64,000 nucleotides of DNA, from contig NZ_JYLL01000012.1 in the NCBI RefSeq assembly GCF_001439695.1, positions 62,001 to 126,000 of the forward strand. Direction: 5' to 3'. A program made the translations under genes and the position numbers. Shown here piece by piece: positions 50,297-58,799 of this stretch. A model generated the notes under the pieces. That model saw only the letters and a program-made list of their open reading frames with translations, ran no database searches and was not told the DNA's origin. Each line of letters opens with the position of its first letter. The stretch's first letter is position 1. The stretch comes from Pseudomonas veronii. Lineage in GTDB: Bacteria > Pseudomonadota > Gammaproteobacteria > Pseudomonadales > Pseudomonadaceae.

Positions 50297-51844
50297 ATGC
50301 GTGCTGCTCAATTAAAAGCTGTGTTGCCTCGGGAGCTGCTGGCCTCCGTGGTAGTGTTTCTGGTCGCCCTGCCCTTGTGCATGGGGATCGCGATCGCTTC
50401 CGGCATGCCGCCGGCCAAGGGCCTGATCACCGGGATCATCGGGGGCCTGGTGGTGGGCTGGATGGCGGGGTCGCCGTTGCAAGTCAGCGGGCCGGCGGCG
50501 GGGTTGGCGGTGTTGGTGTTCGAACTGGTGCGCCAGCACGGCATGCCGATGCTCGGGCCGATCCTGCTGCTGGCCGGCTTGCTGCAGCTGTTGGCCGGGC
50601 GTTTGCGCCTGGGCTGCTGGTTCCGTGTCACGGCGCCGGCGGTGGTCTACGGCATGCTGGCGGGGATCGGCGTGCTGATTGTGCTGTCGCAGGTCCATGT
50701 GATGCTCGACGGTGCGCCCCAGCCATCAGGGCTGGATAACCTGGCGGGCTTCCCGGCCGCGTTGGCAGCGGCGGTGCCTACCCTGGGCGGCGGCCTTGGC
50801 TGGCAGGCCGGTTTGCTGGGGCTGTCGACCATGTTGGTGATGTACCTGTGGGATAAGTTCCGCCCGCAACCGCTGCGGTTTGTGCCGGGCGCCTTGTTGG
50901 GTGTGGGCCTGGCAACGCTGGCCAGCTTGGTACTGGCGTTGCAGGTCAAGCGCGTGGAGGTGCCGGAAAACCTCGCCGACGCCATCGATTGGCTGCGTCC
51001 CAGCGACTTGCTGAACCTGGCCGATCCCCAATTGTTGATCGCCGCGTTCGCCGTGGCGTTTATCGCCAGTGCCGAAACCCTGCTTTCGGCCGCCGCAGTC
51101 GACCGCATGCACAGTGGCCAGCGTTCTGACTTCGATAAGGAATTGTCCGCGCAAGGCGTGGGCAACATGCTCTGCGGCCTGGTCGGCGCCTTGCCGATGA
51201 CGGGTGTGATCGTGCGCAGCTCGGCCAACGTGCAGGCCGGCGCCACCACGCGCTTGTCGGCGATGTTCCATGGCGTGTGGCTGCTGGGGTTCGTGCTGTT
51301 GCTGTCGAGCGTGCTGCAAAGCATTCCGGTGGCGAGCCTGGCGGGCGTGCTGGTGTACACCGGGATCAAGTTGGTGGACGTCAAGGCGTTCCGCGCGTTG
51401 GGCCGCTACGGGCGGATGCCGATGTTTACCTACGCGGCCACGGCGCTGGCGATCGTCTTTACCGACCTGCTGACCGGCGTGCTGGTGGGTTTCGGGCTGA
51501 CGTTGCTGAAACTGGCGTTCAAGGCTTCGCGCCTGAAAATCAGCCTGATCGATTTGCCCGGCCACGGTGAAATGGAATTGCGTTTGAGCGGCGCGGCGAC
51601 TTTTCTGAAAGTGCCGGCATTAACCCGCGTGCTGTCGACGGTGCCGGCGGGAACCACCCTGCATGTACCGCTGAACAACCTCAGTTACATCGACCATTCT
51701 TGCCTGGAGTTGCTGGAGGAGTGGGGCCGGGCCAATGCGGCTAAGGGCGCGAAGCTGGTGATCGAGGCGCGGGGGTTGAAGCGTCGCTTGGAAGGTCGGG
51801 TGCGGACCACGACGGGGATCGGTTCGGCACCGTTTACCAACTGA
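50297..51844 (+). CDS. SulP-family transporter with STAS domain, probable bicarbonate or sulfate
   Basis: A 515-residue permease with about 11 membrane helices. PRELLASVVVFLVALPLCMG is the SulP opening, and FAVAFIASAETLLSAAAVDR a conserved mid-protein block. A short STAS region (about residues 430-510) shows LNNLSYIDHSCLELLEEWG. It follows the carbonic anhydrase gene by 85 bases; carbonic anhydrase and SulP pairing in other bacteria suggests bicarbonate traffic. It is distinct from the SulP at 19675. The substrate is inferred from context. Confidence 0.88.
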   Translation: MRAAQLKAVLPRELLASVVVFLVALPLCMGIAIASGMPPAKGLITGIIGGLVVGWMAGSPLQVSGPAAGLAVLVFELVRQHGMPMLGPILLLAGLLQLLAGRLRLGCWFRVTAPAVVYGMLAGIGVLIVLSQVHVMLDGAPQPSGLDNLAGFPAALAAAVPTLGGGLGWQAGLLGLSTMLVMYLWDKFRPQPLRFVPGALLGVGLATLASLVLALQVKRVEVPENLADAIDWLRPSDLLNLADPQLLIAAFAVAFIASAETLLSAAAVDRMHSGQRSDFDKELSAQGVGNMLCGLVGALPMTGVIVRSSANVQAGATTRLSAMFHGVWLLGFVLLLSSVLQSIPVASLAGVLVYTGIKLVDVKAFRALGRYGRMPMFTYAATALAIVFTDLLTGVLVGFGLTLLKLAFKASRLKISLIDLPGHGEMELRLSGAATFLKVPALTRVLSTVPAGTTLHVPLNNLSYIDHSCLELLEEWGRANAAKGAKLVIEARGLKRRLEGRVRTTTGIGSAPFTN

Positions 51845-51860
51845 CGGAACCGGATCAAAA

Positions 51861-51890
51861 ATGCGGGAGGGGGCTTGCCCCCTCCCGCAT
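51861..51890. repeat. Single REP hairpin with compensatory changes
   Basis: ATGCGGGAGGGGGC and GCCCCCTCCCGCAT form a perfect 14-bp stem around TT. Compared with the usual ATGTGGG/CCCACAT arms in this window, both arms changed (T to C and A to G), which keeps the base pair. It lies between the convergent SulP and hypothetical genes. Confidence 0.85.
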
Positions 51891-51913
51891 GTGTTTAGCG
51901 TCAGGTCGAAGAT

Positions 51914-52561
51914 TCAGGCCTGCTGATCCAGTTCCAACTCAATGCCCAACTTGCGCGACAGGCACGGCCAGCGCTTCCACGCTGCTTCCGTTGCCAGGCT
52001 TTTGAGCTGCTCGCGGTAGGCCTCGACCGATTCCAGCGCAAAGCTGTCTTCGCTGAGCATTTCATCTACCGCATGGTGTACGGCTTCGTCCAACTGGTTG
52101 GCAAAGGTTTCACCGATCAGTTGATGGGCAATCAGATTGGCCACGGTGGTGTCCGCTGGAATCAACGGTTGGCCGAAATGCTTGATATACAGGTCATTGA
52201 CCTCTTCGACCAGGCGATGGGCCAGGTAGGCCTCGTCCAGCAGGCCGTCGAGACCGATATGGCCCGCCAGAATCGCGGGCGGTTGCAGAAAAAACTGCTC
52301 GGCAATCTTCAGTACCGGCTTGACCTGGCTTTCGATACCGGCCTCGCGGGCTACGTCGTTGGCGGCGTCCAGCAGGTCTGGGACGAGGTCGACGTAGGCA
52401 GTGACAAAGCGTGTCATGACGAGGTTACGATCACCCTCCGCCAGGGTAATGGCCGAATGCAGGTGCGGTAATTGTTTCTCGAGTTGCTGGGCCAGTTGGC
52501 CGGTGCTGGCTTCGTGTTGATGGGCAAGGGAAATCTGCTCGCGCAATGCGGCGGTGTTCAT
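51914..52561 (-). CDS. Conserved hypothetical protein (PA0104-like)
   Basis: A 215-residue, mostly helical acidic protein with no signal or membrane segment. Start ATG 52561 (MNTAALREQISLAHQHEAST). Visible blocks are FVTAYVDLVPDLLDAANDVA, HIGLDGLLDEAYLAHRLVEE and LIPADTTVANLIAHQLIG. I do not recognise a domain. A gene of this size lies between the SulP and coxB genes in P. aeruginosa as I recall it. It is divergent from coxB. Confidence 0.75.
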   Translation of the reverse strand: MNTAALREQISLAHQHEASTGQLAQQLEKQLPHLHSAITLAEGDRNLVMTRFVTAYVDLVPDLLDAANDVAREAGIESQVKPVLKIAEQFFLQPPAILAGHIGLDGLLDEAYLAHRLVEEVNDLYIKHFGQPLIPADTTVANLIAHQLIGETFANQLDEAVHHAVDEMLSEDSFALESVEAYREQLKSLATEAAWKRWPCLSRKLGIELELDQQA

Positions 52562-52763
52562 GAAAGCTCCAGTGAAGCAGGCGTAGGAAAAGGGAAAGGA
52601 CAAGGTAGTTCGTTTATACAAGCGTCTAAGACGCATTTGTCATAATTATTTCATGGTTATGCGCCGCTGTTATATCGAATTGCCATCGTTCGTCGGATAA
52701 ACGATTCCGCCCCCCGGTCTTATGGGCCCCGTCCGTCTGTTTCAGCTCATTTGCCCCTGCACA

Positions 52764-52791
52764 TTGCGGGGTGGCAGGTGCTGTCTATACT
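52764..52791 (+). promoter_or_regulatory. Predicted promoter of the cox operon, RpoS-like -10
   Basis: TTGCGG at 52764-52769 and CTATACT, whose core TATACT is at 52786-52791, are spaced by 16 bases. The C before the -10 gives the CTAYACT form favoured by sigma-S. RpoS control of the P. aeruginosa cox genes under starvation is known. The gap (52562-52929, 368 bases) holds no gene; the coxB start is 139 bases beyond the -10. Confidence 0.55.
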
Positions 52792-52929
52792 CGGTTTTGT
52801 ACGCGATTAGCTGATGACGCCAGACTGCATAAGCAGGTGAGGCTAAGCGGTTGTAAGCAGTATGGAAGCCGCTCCCTTCGACGCAGGTGCACACCGGCGG
52901 GATAACAAGAACGATAAGGGGAACCCGCA

Positions 52930-54057
52930 ATGACGCGACATCCACATGTTTGGATGGGCCTCCTGTTGTGGTCAGTATTCGGTCAGGCGCATGCCGCCTG
53001 GACAACGAATATGGCGCCAGGGGCGACAGAAGTCAGTCACGCCGTGTTCGACCTGCACATGACCATTTTCTGGATCTGTGTAGTGATCGGCATTGTCGTA
53101 TTTGGCGCGATGTTCTGGTCGATGATCCTTCACCGCCGGTCTACGGGCCAGGTGGCCGCCAAGTTCCACGAAAGCACCACCGTGGAAATCCTCTGGACCG
53201 TAGTGCCCTTGCTAATCCTGGTGGCCATGGCCATTCCGGCGACCAAGACTCTGATCAACATCTACGACAGCACGGAATCGGACATCGATATCCAGATCAC
53301 CGGCTATCAGTGGAAGTGGCATTACAAATACCTCGGCCAGGATGTGGAGTTCTTCAGCAACCTGGCTACTCCCGCCGAGCAGATCCACAACAAGGCCACC
53401 AAAGGCGAACATTACCTGCTGGAAGTCGACCAGCCGCTGGTGCTGCCGGTGGGCGCCAAGGTGCGTTTTCTGGTGACCGCCGCGGACGTGATCCACTCCT
53501 GGTGGGTGCCGGCCTTTGCGGTCAAGCGCGATGCCATCCCCGGTTTCATCAACGAGGCCTGGACCCGTATCGAGAAGCCCGGCATCTACCGGGGCCAGTG
53601 CGCCGAACTGTGCGGCAAGGACCACGGCTTCATGCCCATCGTGGTCGAGGTCAAGTCCAAGGCCGACTACGACACCTGGCTCGGCGAGCGCAAGGCCGAG
53701 GCCGCTCAGCTCAAGGAGCTGACCTCCAAGGAGTGGACGCTGGACGAACTGGTCGCCCGTGGCGACAAGGTCTACCACACCACCTGTGTGGCCTGTCACC
53801 AGGCCGAAGGCCAGGGCCTGCCGCCGATGTTCCCGGCACTCAAAGGCTCGCCGATCGCCACCGGAAGCAAGGAAGACCACCTGCACCGCGTCTACTTCGG
53901 CAAGCCCGGCACCGCCATGGCCGCCTTCGGCAAGCAACTCTCGGAAGTGGATATCGCCGCGGTGGTGACCTACGAGCGCAACGCCTGGGGCAACAACAAA
54001 GGCGACATGGTCACGCCCAAAGACGTGCTGGCTCTGAAACAGGCGGAAAGCAAATGA
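52930..54057 (+). CDS. coxB: Cytochrome c oxidase subunit II with fused cytochrome c (caa3 type)
   Basis: A 375-residue subunit II. The signal peptide (about residues 1-23) and two membrane helices (about 42-66 and 86-108) precede the CuA domain with H189, C224, C228, H232 and M235 (CAELCGKDHGFM). A C-terminal cytochrome c domain carries C286-V-A-C-H290. This fusion defines a caa3 oxidase that receives electrons from cytochrome c. It is first of the operon coxB-coxA-ctaG-coxC. Confidence 0.97.
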   Translation: MTRHPHVWMGLLLWSVFGQAHAAWTTNMAPGATEVSHAVFDLHMTIFWICVVIGIVVFGAMFWSMILHRRSTGQVAAKFHESTTVEILWTVVPLLILVAMAIPATKTLINIYDSTESDIDIQITGYQWKWHYKYLGQDVEFFSNLATPAEQIHNKATKGEHYLLEVDQPLVLPVGAKVRFLVTAADVIHSWWVPAFAVKRDAIPGFINEAWTRIEKPGIYRGQCAELCGKDHGFMPIVVEVKSKADYDTWLGERKAEAAQLKELTSKEWTLDELVARGDKVYHTTCVACHQAEGQGLPPMFPALKGSPIATGSKEDHLHRVYFGKPGTAMAAFGKQLSEVDIAAVVTYERNAWGNNKGDMVTPKDVLALKQAESK

Positions 54058-54115
54058 CTCACTTCATTGCGAATGCGCTGAACCGCCCCGCCCACTCGTT
54101 TGCAGGAGAACGGCC

Positions 54116-55705
54116 ATGAGCGCTGTGATCGATGACCATGGCCACGCCAGTGACCATGCCCACGGCCCCGCCAAGGGTTTGATGCGCTGGGTGCTGACCA
54201 CCAACCACAAAGACATCGGCACGATGTACCTGTGGTTCGCCTTCACCATGTTCCTGCTCGGCGGCTCGTTCGCCATGGTGATCCGCGCCGAGCTGTTCCA
54301 GCCCGGCCTGCAGATCGTCGAGCCGGCGTTCTTCAACCAGATGACCACCATGCACGGCTTGATCATGGTGTTCGGCGCGGTGATGCCGGCGTTCGTCGGC
54401 CTGGCCAACTGGATGATCCCGCTGATGATCGGCGCGCCGGACATGGCCCTGCCGCGCATGAACAACTTCAGCTTCTGGTTGCTGCCGGCGGCGTTCCTGC
54501 TACTGGTCTCGACCCTGTTCACCCCGGGCGGCGGGCCGAATTTCGGCTGGACCTTCTACGCCCCGCTCTCCACCACCTACGCCCCGGAAAGCGTGACGTT
54601 CTTCATCTTCGCCATCCACCTGATGGGCATCAGTTCGATCATGGGCGCGATCAACGTGGTCGCCACCATTCTCAACCTGCGCGCACCGGGCATGACCCTG
54701 ATGAAAATGCCGCTGTTCGTGTGGACCTGGCTGATCACCGCCTTCCTGCTGATCGCGGTGATGCCGGTGCTGGCCGGCTGCGTGACGATGATGCTGATGG
54801 ACATCCACTTCGGCACCAGCTTCTTCAGTGCCGCCGGCGGTGGTGATCCGGTGTTGTTCCAGCATGTGTTCTGGTTCTTCGGCCATCCCGAGGTGTACAT
54901 CATGATCCTGCCGGCCTTCGGCGCCGTCAGCTCGATCATCCCGACCTTTTCGCGCAAACCGCTGTTTGGCTACACCTCGATGGTCTACGCCACGGCGAGT
55001 ATCGCGTTCCTGTCGTTCATCGTGTGGGCGCACCACATGTTCGTGGTCGGCATTCCGCTCGTGGGCGAGTTGTTCTTCATGTACGCCACCCTGCTGATCG
55101 CCGTCCCGACGGGGGTGAAGGTGTTCAACTGGGTCAGCACCATGTGGCAAGGCTCGCTGACGTTCGAGACGCCGATGCTGTTTGCGGTGGCGTTCGTGAT
55201 CCTGTTCACCATCGGCGGTTTCTCCGGCTTGATGCTGGCCATCGCGCCGGCAGACTTCCAGTACCACGACACCTACTTCGTGGTGGCGCACTTCCATTAC
55301 GTACTGGTGCCTGGCGCAATCTTCGGCATCTTCGCCTCAGCCTACTACTGGCTGCCGAAATGGACCGGCCACATGTACGACGAAACCCTGGGCAAGCTGC
55401 ACTTCTGGCTGTCTTTCGTGGGCATGAACATGGCGTTCTTCCCGATGCACTTCGTCGGGTTGGCCGGCATGCCGCGTCGGGTGCCGGACTACAACCTGCA
55501 GTTCGCCGACTTCAACATGGTCTCGTCCATCGGCGCGTTCATGTTCGGTGCCACGCAGATCTTCTTCCTGTTTATCGTGATCAAGTGCATCCGCGGCGGC
55601 CCGCCAGCACCGGCCAAGCCGTGGGACGGCGCTGAAGGCCTGGAGTGGAGCGTGCCCTCGCCCGCGCCGTACCACACCTTCACCACGCCACCGGAGGTCA
55701 AATGA
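54116..55705 (+). CDS. coxA: Cytochrome c oxidase subunit I
   Basis: A 529-residue, 12-helix haem-copper oxidase subunit holding haem a and the haem a3-CuB centre, which reduces O2 and pumps protons. Family features are MRWVLTTNHKDIGTMYLWF, TTMHGLIMVFGAVMP (haem a His), VFWFFGHPEVYIMILPAFG (CuB His and cross-linked Tyr), the pair in IVWAHHMFVVG, and YFVVAHFHYVLV with two haem ligand His. The length is normal. It lies 58 bases after coxB. Confidence 0.98.
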   Translation: MSAVIDDHGHASDHAHGPAKGLMRWVLTTNHKDIGTMYLWFAFTMFLLGGSFAMVIRAELFQPGLQIVEPAFFNQMTTMHGLIMVFGAVMPAFVGLANWMIPLMIGAPDMALPRMNNFSFWLLPAAFLLLVSTLFTPGGGPNFGWTFYAPLSTTYAPESVTFFIFAIHLMGISSIMGAINVVATILNLRAPGMTLMKMPLFVWTWLITAFLLIAVMPVLAGCVTMMLMDIHFGTSFFSAAGGGDPVLFQHVFWFFGHPEVYIMILPAFGAVSSIIPTFSRKPLFGYTSMVYATASIAFLSFIVWAHHMFVVGIPLVGELFFMYATLLIAVPTGVKVFNWVSTMWQGSLTFETPMLFAVAFVILFTIGGFSGLMLAIAPADFQYHDTYFVVAHFHYVLVPGAIFGIFASAYYWLPKWTGHMYDETLGKLHFWLSFVGMNMAFFPMHFVGLAGMPRRVPDYNLQFADFNMVSSIGAFMFGATQIFFLFIVIKCIRGGPPAPAKPWDGAEGLEWSVPSPAPYHTFTTPPEVK

Positions 55706-55748
55706 ACCGGCTTCCACAAATCCCCTCCCACACTGTCGGGTGATCGCC

Positions 55749-56300
55749 ATGGCTGACTCCGTGCCACTCAAGCGCCTGGTCACCCGCCTGTTGATCCTGG
55801 TGCTGGCGATGTTCGCCTTCGGCTTTGCCCTGGTGCCGATCTACGACGTGATGTGCAAGGCGTTCGGCATCAACGGCAAGACGGCCGGGCAGTATGAGGG
55901 CGAGCAGATCGTCGATCCGTCGCGCCAGGTGCGGGTGCAGTTCCTGTCCACCAATGCCATCGACATGGTCTGGGAGTTCCATTCCAAGGCCGATGAGATC
56001 GTGGTCAACCCCGGCGCGGTCAACGAAATGCTCTTCGTGGCCTACAACCCCAGCGACAAGCCGATGACCGCCCAGGCGATCCCGAGCATTTCCCCGGCTG
56101 AAGCGGCGATGTACTTCCACAAGACCGAGTGTTTTTGCTTCACCCAGCAAGTGCTGCAACCCGGTGAGCGCATCGAAATGCCGGTGCGCTTCATTGTCGA
56201 TCGCGACATGCCCAAGGATGTGAAGCATTTGACCCTGGCGTACACGCTGTTTGATATCACCGCGCGCCAACCGCCCGTGGCTGTCCATAGCGGCGGCTAG
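55749..56300 (+). CDS. ctaG: Cytochrome c oxidase assembly protein CtaG (Cox11)
   Basis: A 183-residue membrane-anchored copper chaperone that inserts CuB into subunit I. One N-terminal helix (about residues 12-32) precedes a periplasmic beta domain with YDVMCKAFG and the copper motif C128-F-C130 (ECFCFTQQVL). It lies 43 bases after coxA. An overlapping 13-codon frame at 55702 is too short to be trusted. Confidence 0.96.
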   Translation: MADSVPLKRLVTRLLILVLAMFAFGFALVPIYDVMCKAFGINGKTAGQYEGEQIVDPSRQVRVQFLSTNAIDMVWEFHSKADEIVVNPGAVNEMLFVAYNPSDKPMTAQAIPSISPAEAAMYFHKTECFCFTQQVLQPGERIEMPVRFIVDRDMPKDVKHLTLAYTLFDITARQPPVAVHSGG

Positions 56301-56335
56301 CTACTGTTTGCCCGCTCAATCAGGAGAGCGAATAC

Positions 56336-57223
56336 ATGTCGACTCATGATACGTACTACGTACCAGCGCAAAGCAAATGGCCGATAATTGCTACGGTTGG
56401 CCTGCTGATCACCGTGTATGGCCTGGGCGTGTGGTTCAACGACCTGAAGGCTGCGCGCCCGGAATCCCACGGGCCGTGGATCTTTTTCGTCGGTGGCCTG
56501 TTACTGGCCTACATGCTGTTCGGCTGGTTCGGCGCGGTGATCAAGGAAAGCCGCGCCGGGTTGTACAGCGCGCAGATGGACCGCTCGTTCCGCTGGGGCA
56601 TGACCTGGTTCATCTTTTCCGAAGTGATGTTCTTTATCGCGTTCTTCGGTGCGCTGTTTTATGTGCGGCATATGTCGGCGCCGTGGTTGGCGGGCGAAGG
56701 CTCCAAAGGCATCGCGCATATGCTGTGGCCGAATTTCGAGTTTGTCTGGCCGCTGCTCAACAACCCCGATCCCACGCTGTTTCCCGCGCCCGAAGGCACC
56801 ATCAGCCCGTGGGGCCTGCCGTTGGTCAACACCATCCTGCTGGTGAGTTCCAGCGTGACCATCACCATCGCCCACCATGCGCTGCGCAAAGGCCATCGCG
56901 GTGCGCTGAAGCTCTGGCTGGCGATCACGGTGCTGCTGGGCCTGGGGTTTCTTGGGTTCCAGGCCGAGGAATACATCCACGCCTACAAAGAGCTGGGCCT
57001 GACGTTGGGCTCCGGCGTGTACGGCGCGACCTTCTTCATGCTCACCGGTTTTCACGGGGCCCACGTGACCATCGGCACGATTATTTTGTTCGTGATGCTG
57101 ATGCGTATCTTGCGCGGGCACTTCAATGCCGAGCACCAGTTCGGTTTCGAGGCGGCCAGTTGGTATTGGCACTTTGTGGATGTGGTCTGGATCGGCCTGT
57201 TTTTCTTCGTGTATGTGCTGTGA
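56336..57223 (+). CDS. coxC: Cytochrome c oxidase subunit III
   Basis: A 295-residue, seven-helix subunit III without redox cofactors, which supports proton uptake and stability. Features are MTWFIFSEVMFFIAFFGALF, SVTITIAHHALRKGHRGAL, GFQAEEYIHAYKELGLTL and FHGAHVTIG (His motif), with HFVDVVWIGLFFFVYVL at the end. GGAGAG precedes ATG 56336. It is followed by an oppositely oriented small gene. Confidence 0.97.
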   Translation: MSTHDTYYVPAQSKWPIIATVGLLITVYGLGVWFNDLKAARPESHGPWIFFVGGLLLAYMLFGWFGAVIKESRAGLYSAQMDRSFRWGMTWFIFSEVMFFIAFFGALFYVRHMSAPWLAGEGSKGIAHMLWPNFEFVWPLLNNPDPTLFPAPEGTISPWGLPLVNTILLVSSSVTITIAHHALRKGHRGALKLWLAITVLLGLGFLGFQAEEYIHAYKELGLTLGSGVYGATFFMLTGFHGAHVTIGTIILFVMLMRILRGHFNAEHQFGFEAASWYWHFVDVVWIGLFFFVYVL

Positions 57224-57229
57224 GGCGCG

Positions 57230-57433
57230 CTACCAAGGCGCATGCGACACCAACTGGCCGCTGAAAAAGCCCCAGGCGATCAACGCCACGGTGATCACGG
57301 CCAGTACGACACGCACGGTCAAGGCGGTGACGAGGCGGTTGGAGTGGCCCTCGTCCTTGACCAGGAAGAACAAGCCACTGAACAGGCTCGCGACGGTCGC
57401 GATCAGCATCAGGGCAATGGCGGCTTTGAGCAT
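57230..57433 (-). CDS. DUF2909 twin-transmembrane protein
   Basis: A 67-residue protein with two hydrophobic helices (IALMLIATVASLFSGLFFLV and VVLAVITVALIAWGFF) joined by a charged loop (KDEGHSNRLVTA). It is on the strand opposite to the surrounding cox genes, with six bases after coxC. This matches the DUF2909 member in the same place in P. aeruginosa as I recall it. The function is unknown; the location suggests oxidase maturation. Confidence 0.85.
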   Translation of the reverse strand: MLKAAIALMLIATVASLFSGLFFLVKDEGHSNRLVTALTVRVVLAVITVALIAWGFFSGQLVSHAPW

Positions 57434-57465
57434 GGTCTGGCTCCAGGGCTTATAGGGGAGGGGCG

Positions 57466-58230
57466 ATGAAATCCAGTATAGCCAGTGCCATCCAGCGCTT
57501 TCGCCCCGGTATCGCGCCGACGTTGGTGGTGCTCGTGTTGCTGCCGCTGATGGTGGGCCTGGGGTTCTGGCAACTGTCGCGCGGCCATGAAAAACAGCTG
57601 ATGGTGGACAGCTATGCCGAGCGCCGCACCGCTGAGCCGGTGGGCAGTGCCCAACTCGACAGCATGGCTGATCCGGCCTTCCGTCGCGTGCATCTGCGCG
57701 GTCAATTCGACGGCGAGCACAGTGTGTTGCTCGACAACCGCATGCGTAATGGCAAGGCCGGCGTCGAGCTGCTGCAACCGTTTCACGACCAGGCCAGCGG
57801 CCTGTGGCTGCTGCTCAATCGCGGCTGGTTGCCCTGGCCGGATCGGCGCGCGCCGCCCGTCTTCAGCACGCCGGAACAGCCGGTGAATCTTGACGCCTGG
57901 GTGTATGTCGCGCCCGGCGAAACCTTCCAGTTGCACGCCGACCCGGCGACCGCGCACTGGCCGCGCCTGCTCACCGCGCTGCATCCGGCGACGTTGTGGG
58001 CCGAACTGGGGCGCAGCGGTTTTGCCTACGAACTGCGCGCCGAAGCCGGCCCCGGCACCTACGACACCACCTGGCCCATCGTTGCCATGGGCCCGGAAAA
58101 ACACCTGGCCTATGCGGTGCAATGGTTCGCCATGGCGCTGGCGCTGCTCAGCCTTTACCTCTACCTCGGATGGCACAACGCAAAGGAGAAGCACCATGGG
58201 AGCGGCCATGAATCCACTCAACATGTCTGA
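57466..58230 (+). CDS. SURF1-family cytochrome oxidase biogenesis protein
   Basis: A 254-residue protein with N- and C-terminal membrane helices (PTLVVLVLLPLMVGLGFWQL and YAVQWFAMALALLSLYLYLG) and a periplasmic loop. Family features are FRRVHLRGQFDGEHSVLLDN, WLLLNRGWLPWP and YAVQWFAM. SURF1 helps haem a insertion into subunit I. The stop lies 35 bases inside the next gene. Confidence 0.93.
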   Translation: MKSSIASAIQRFRPGIAPTLVVLVLLPLMVGLGFWQLSRGHEKQLMVDSYAERRTAEPVGSAQLDSMADPAFRRVHLRGQFDGEHSVLLDNRMRNGKAGVELLQPFHDQASGLWLLLNRGWLPWPDRRAPPVFSTPEQPVNLDAWVYVAPGETFQLHADPATAHWPRLLTALHPATLWAELGRSGFAYELRAEAGPGTYDTTWPIVAMGPEKHLAYAVQWFAMALALLSLYLYLGWHNAKEKHHGSGHESTQHV

Positions 58231-58789
58231 TGCGCCAGCGACGCCCGACCGGCGCAAAGGCCGCTGGCAACTGATCCTGATCCTGCTGATGGTGATCGGC
58301 CCGATGGCGCTCGCCACCTTTATGTACAAACTGCAGTTCTGGGTGCCGGACAGTCGCAGTTACCACGGCGAACTGATCGGCAATGGCCAGACCCGCGCCG
58401 ATATCGGCGTGCAGGCGGACGAACAGCGCTGGCAGTTGCTCGTCACCGCGCCCAGCGCCTGCGCCGCCGAGTGCCGGCAACTGGTGTACCTGGCGCGGCA
58501 GCTGCAGATCGGCCTCGGCCGCGATGCGTCCCGGGCCAGTCATGCCCTGGCCAGTGCACAGCCGGTCGGCGCCGATTACGAGGCCAGGCTCAAGGCCGAA
58601 TACCCGCAATTGCAACGCTACCCGCTGGACCTGACGACCTTCGGCAAAGCCGCTGCCGCACCGGGCGAGGCGCAACTGTGGATCGTCGATCCCCACGGCA
58701 ACCTGGTGCTGCGCTACGACACGACGGTCAAGGGCAAGGACTTGCTCAACGACCTGCGCCAGTTGTTGAAACTGTCGAACATCGGATAA
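58196..58789 (+). CDS. Sco-like/thioredoxin-fold oxidase-cluster protein with CxxxC
   Basis: A 197-residue protein with an N-terminal membrane helix (WQLILILLMVIGPMALATFM) and a periplasmic domain. The layout resembles Sco: WQLLVTAPSACAAECRQL, with C89 and C93 as CxxxC, then LWIVDPHGNLVLRYD and a terminal KGKDLLNDLRQLL. The copper-binding histidine of Sco (H174 in the protein at 60763) has no clear counterpart. ATG 58196 has GGAG seven bases upstream and overlaps SURF1 by 35 bases. It is probably an assembly factor, related to PA0111 in position. Confidence 0.75.
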   Translation: MGAAMNPLNMSDAPATPDRRKGRWQLILILLMVIGPMALATFMYKLQFWVPDSRSYHGELIGNGQTRADIGVQADEQRWQLLVTAPSACAAECRQLVYLARQLQIGLGRDASRASHALASAQPVGADYEARLKAEYPQLQRYPLDLTTFGKAAAAPGEAQLWIVDPHGNLVLRYDTTVKGKDLLNDLRQLLKLSNIG

Positions 58790-58799
58790 GGGCATCGTT

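Noticed and set aside
55702..55743. A 13-codon frame between coxA and ctaG
   Set aside because: Too short, without a membrane helix like that of the small assembly proteins found at this spot in other bacteria.
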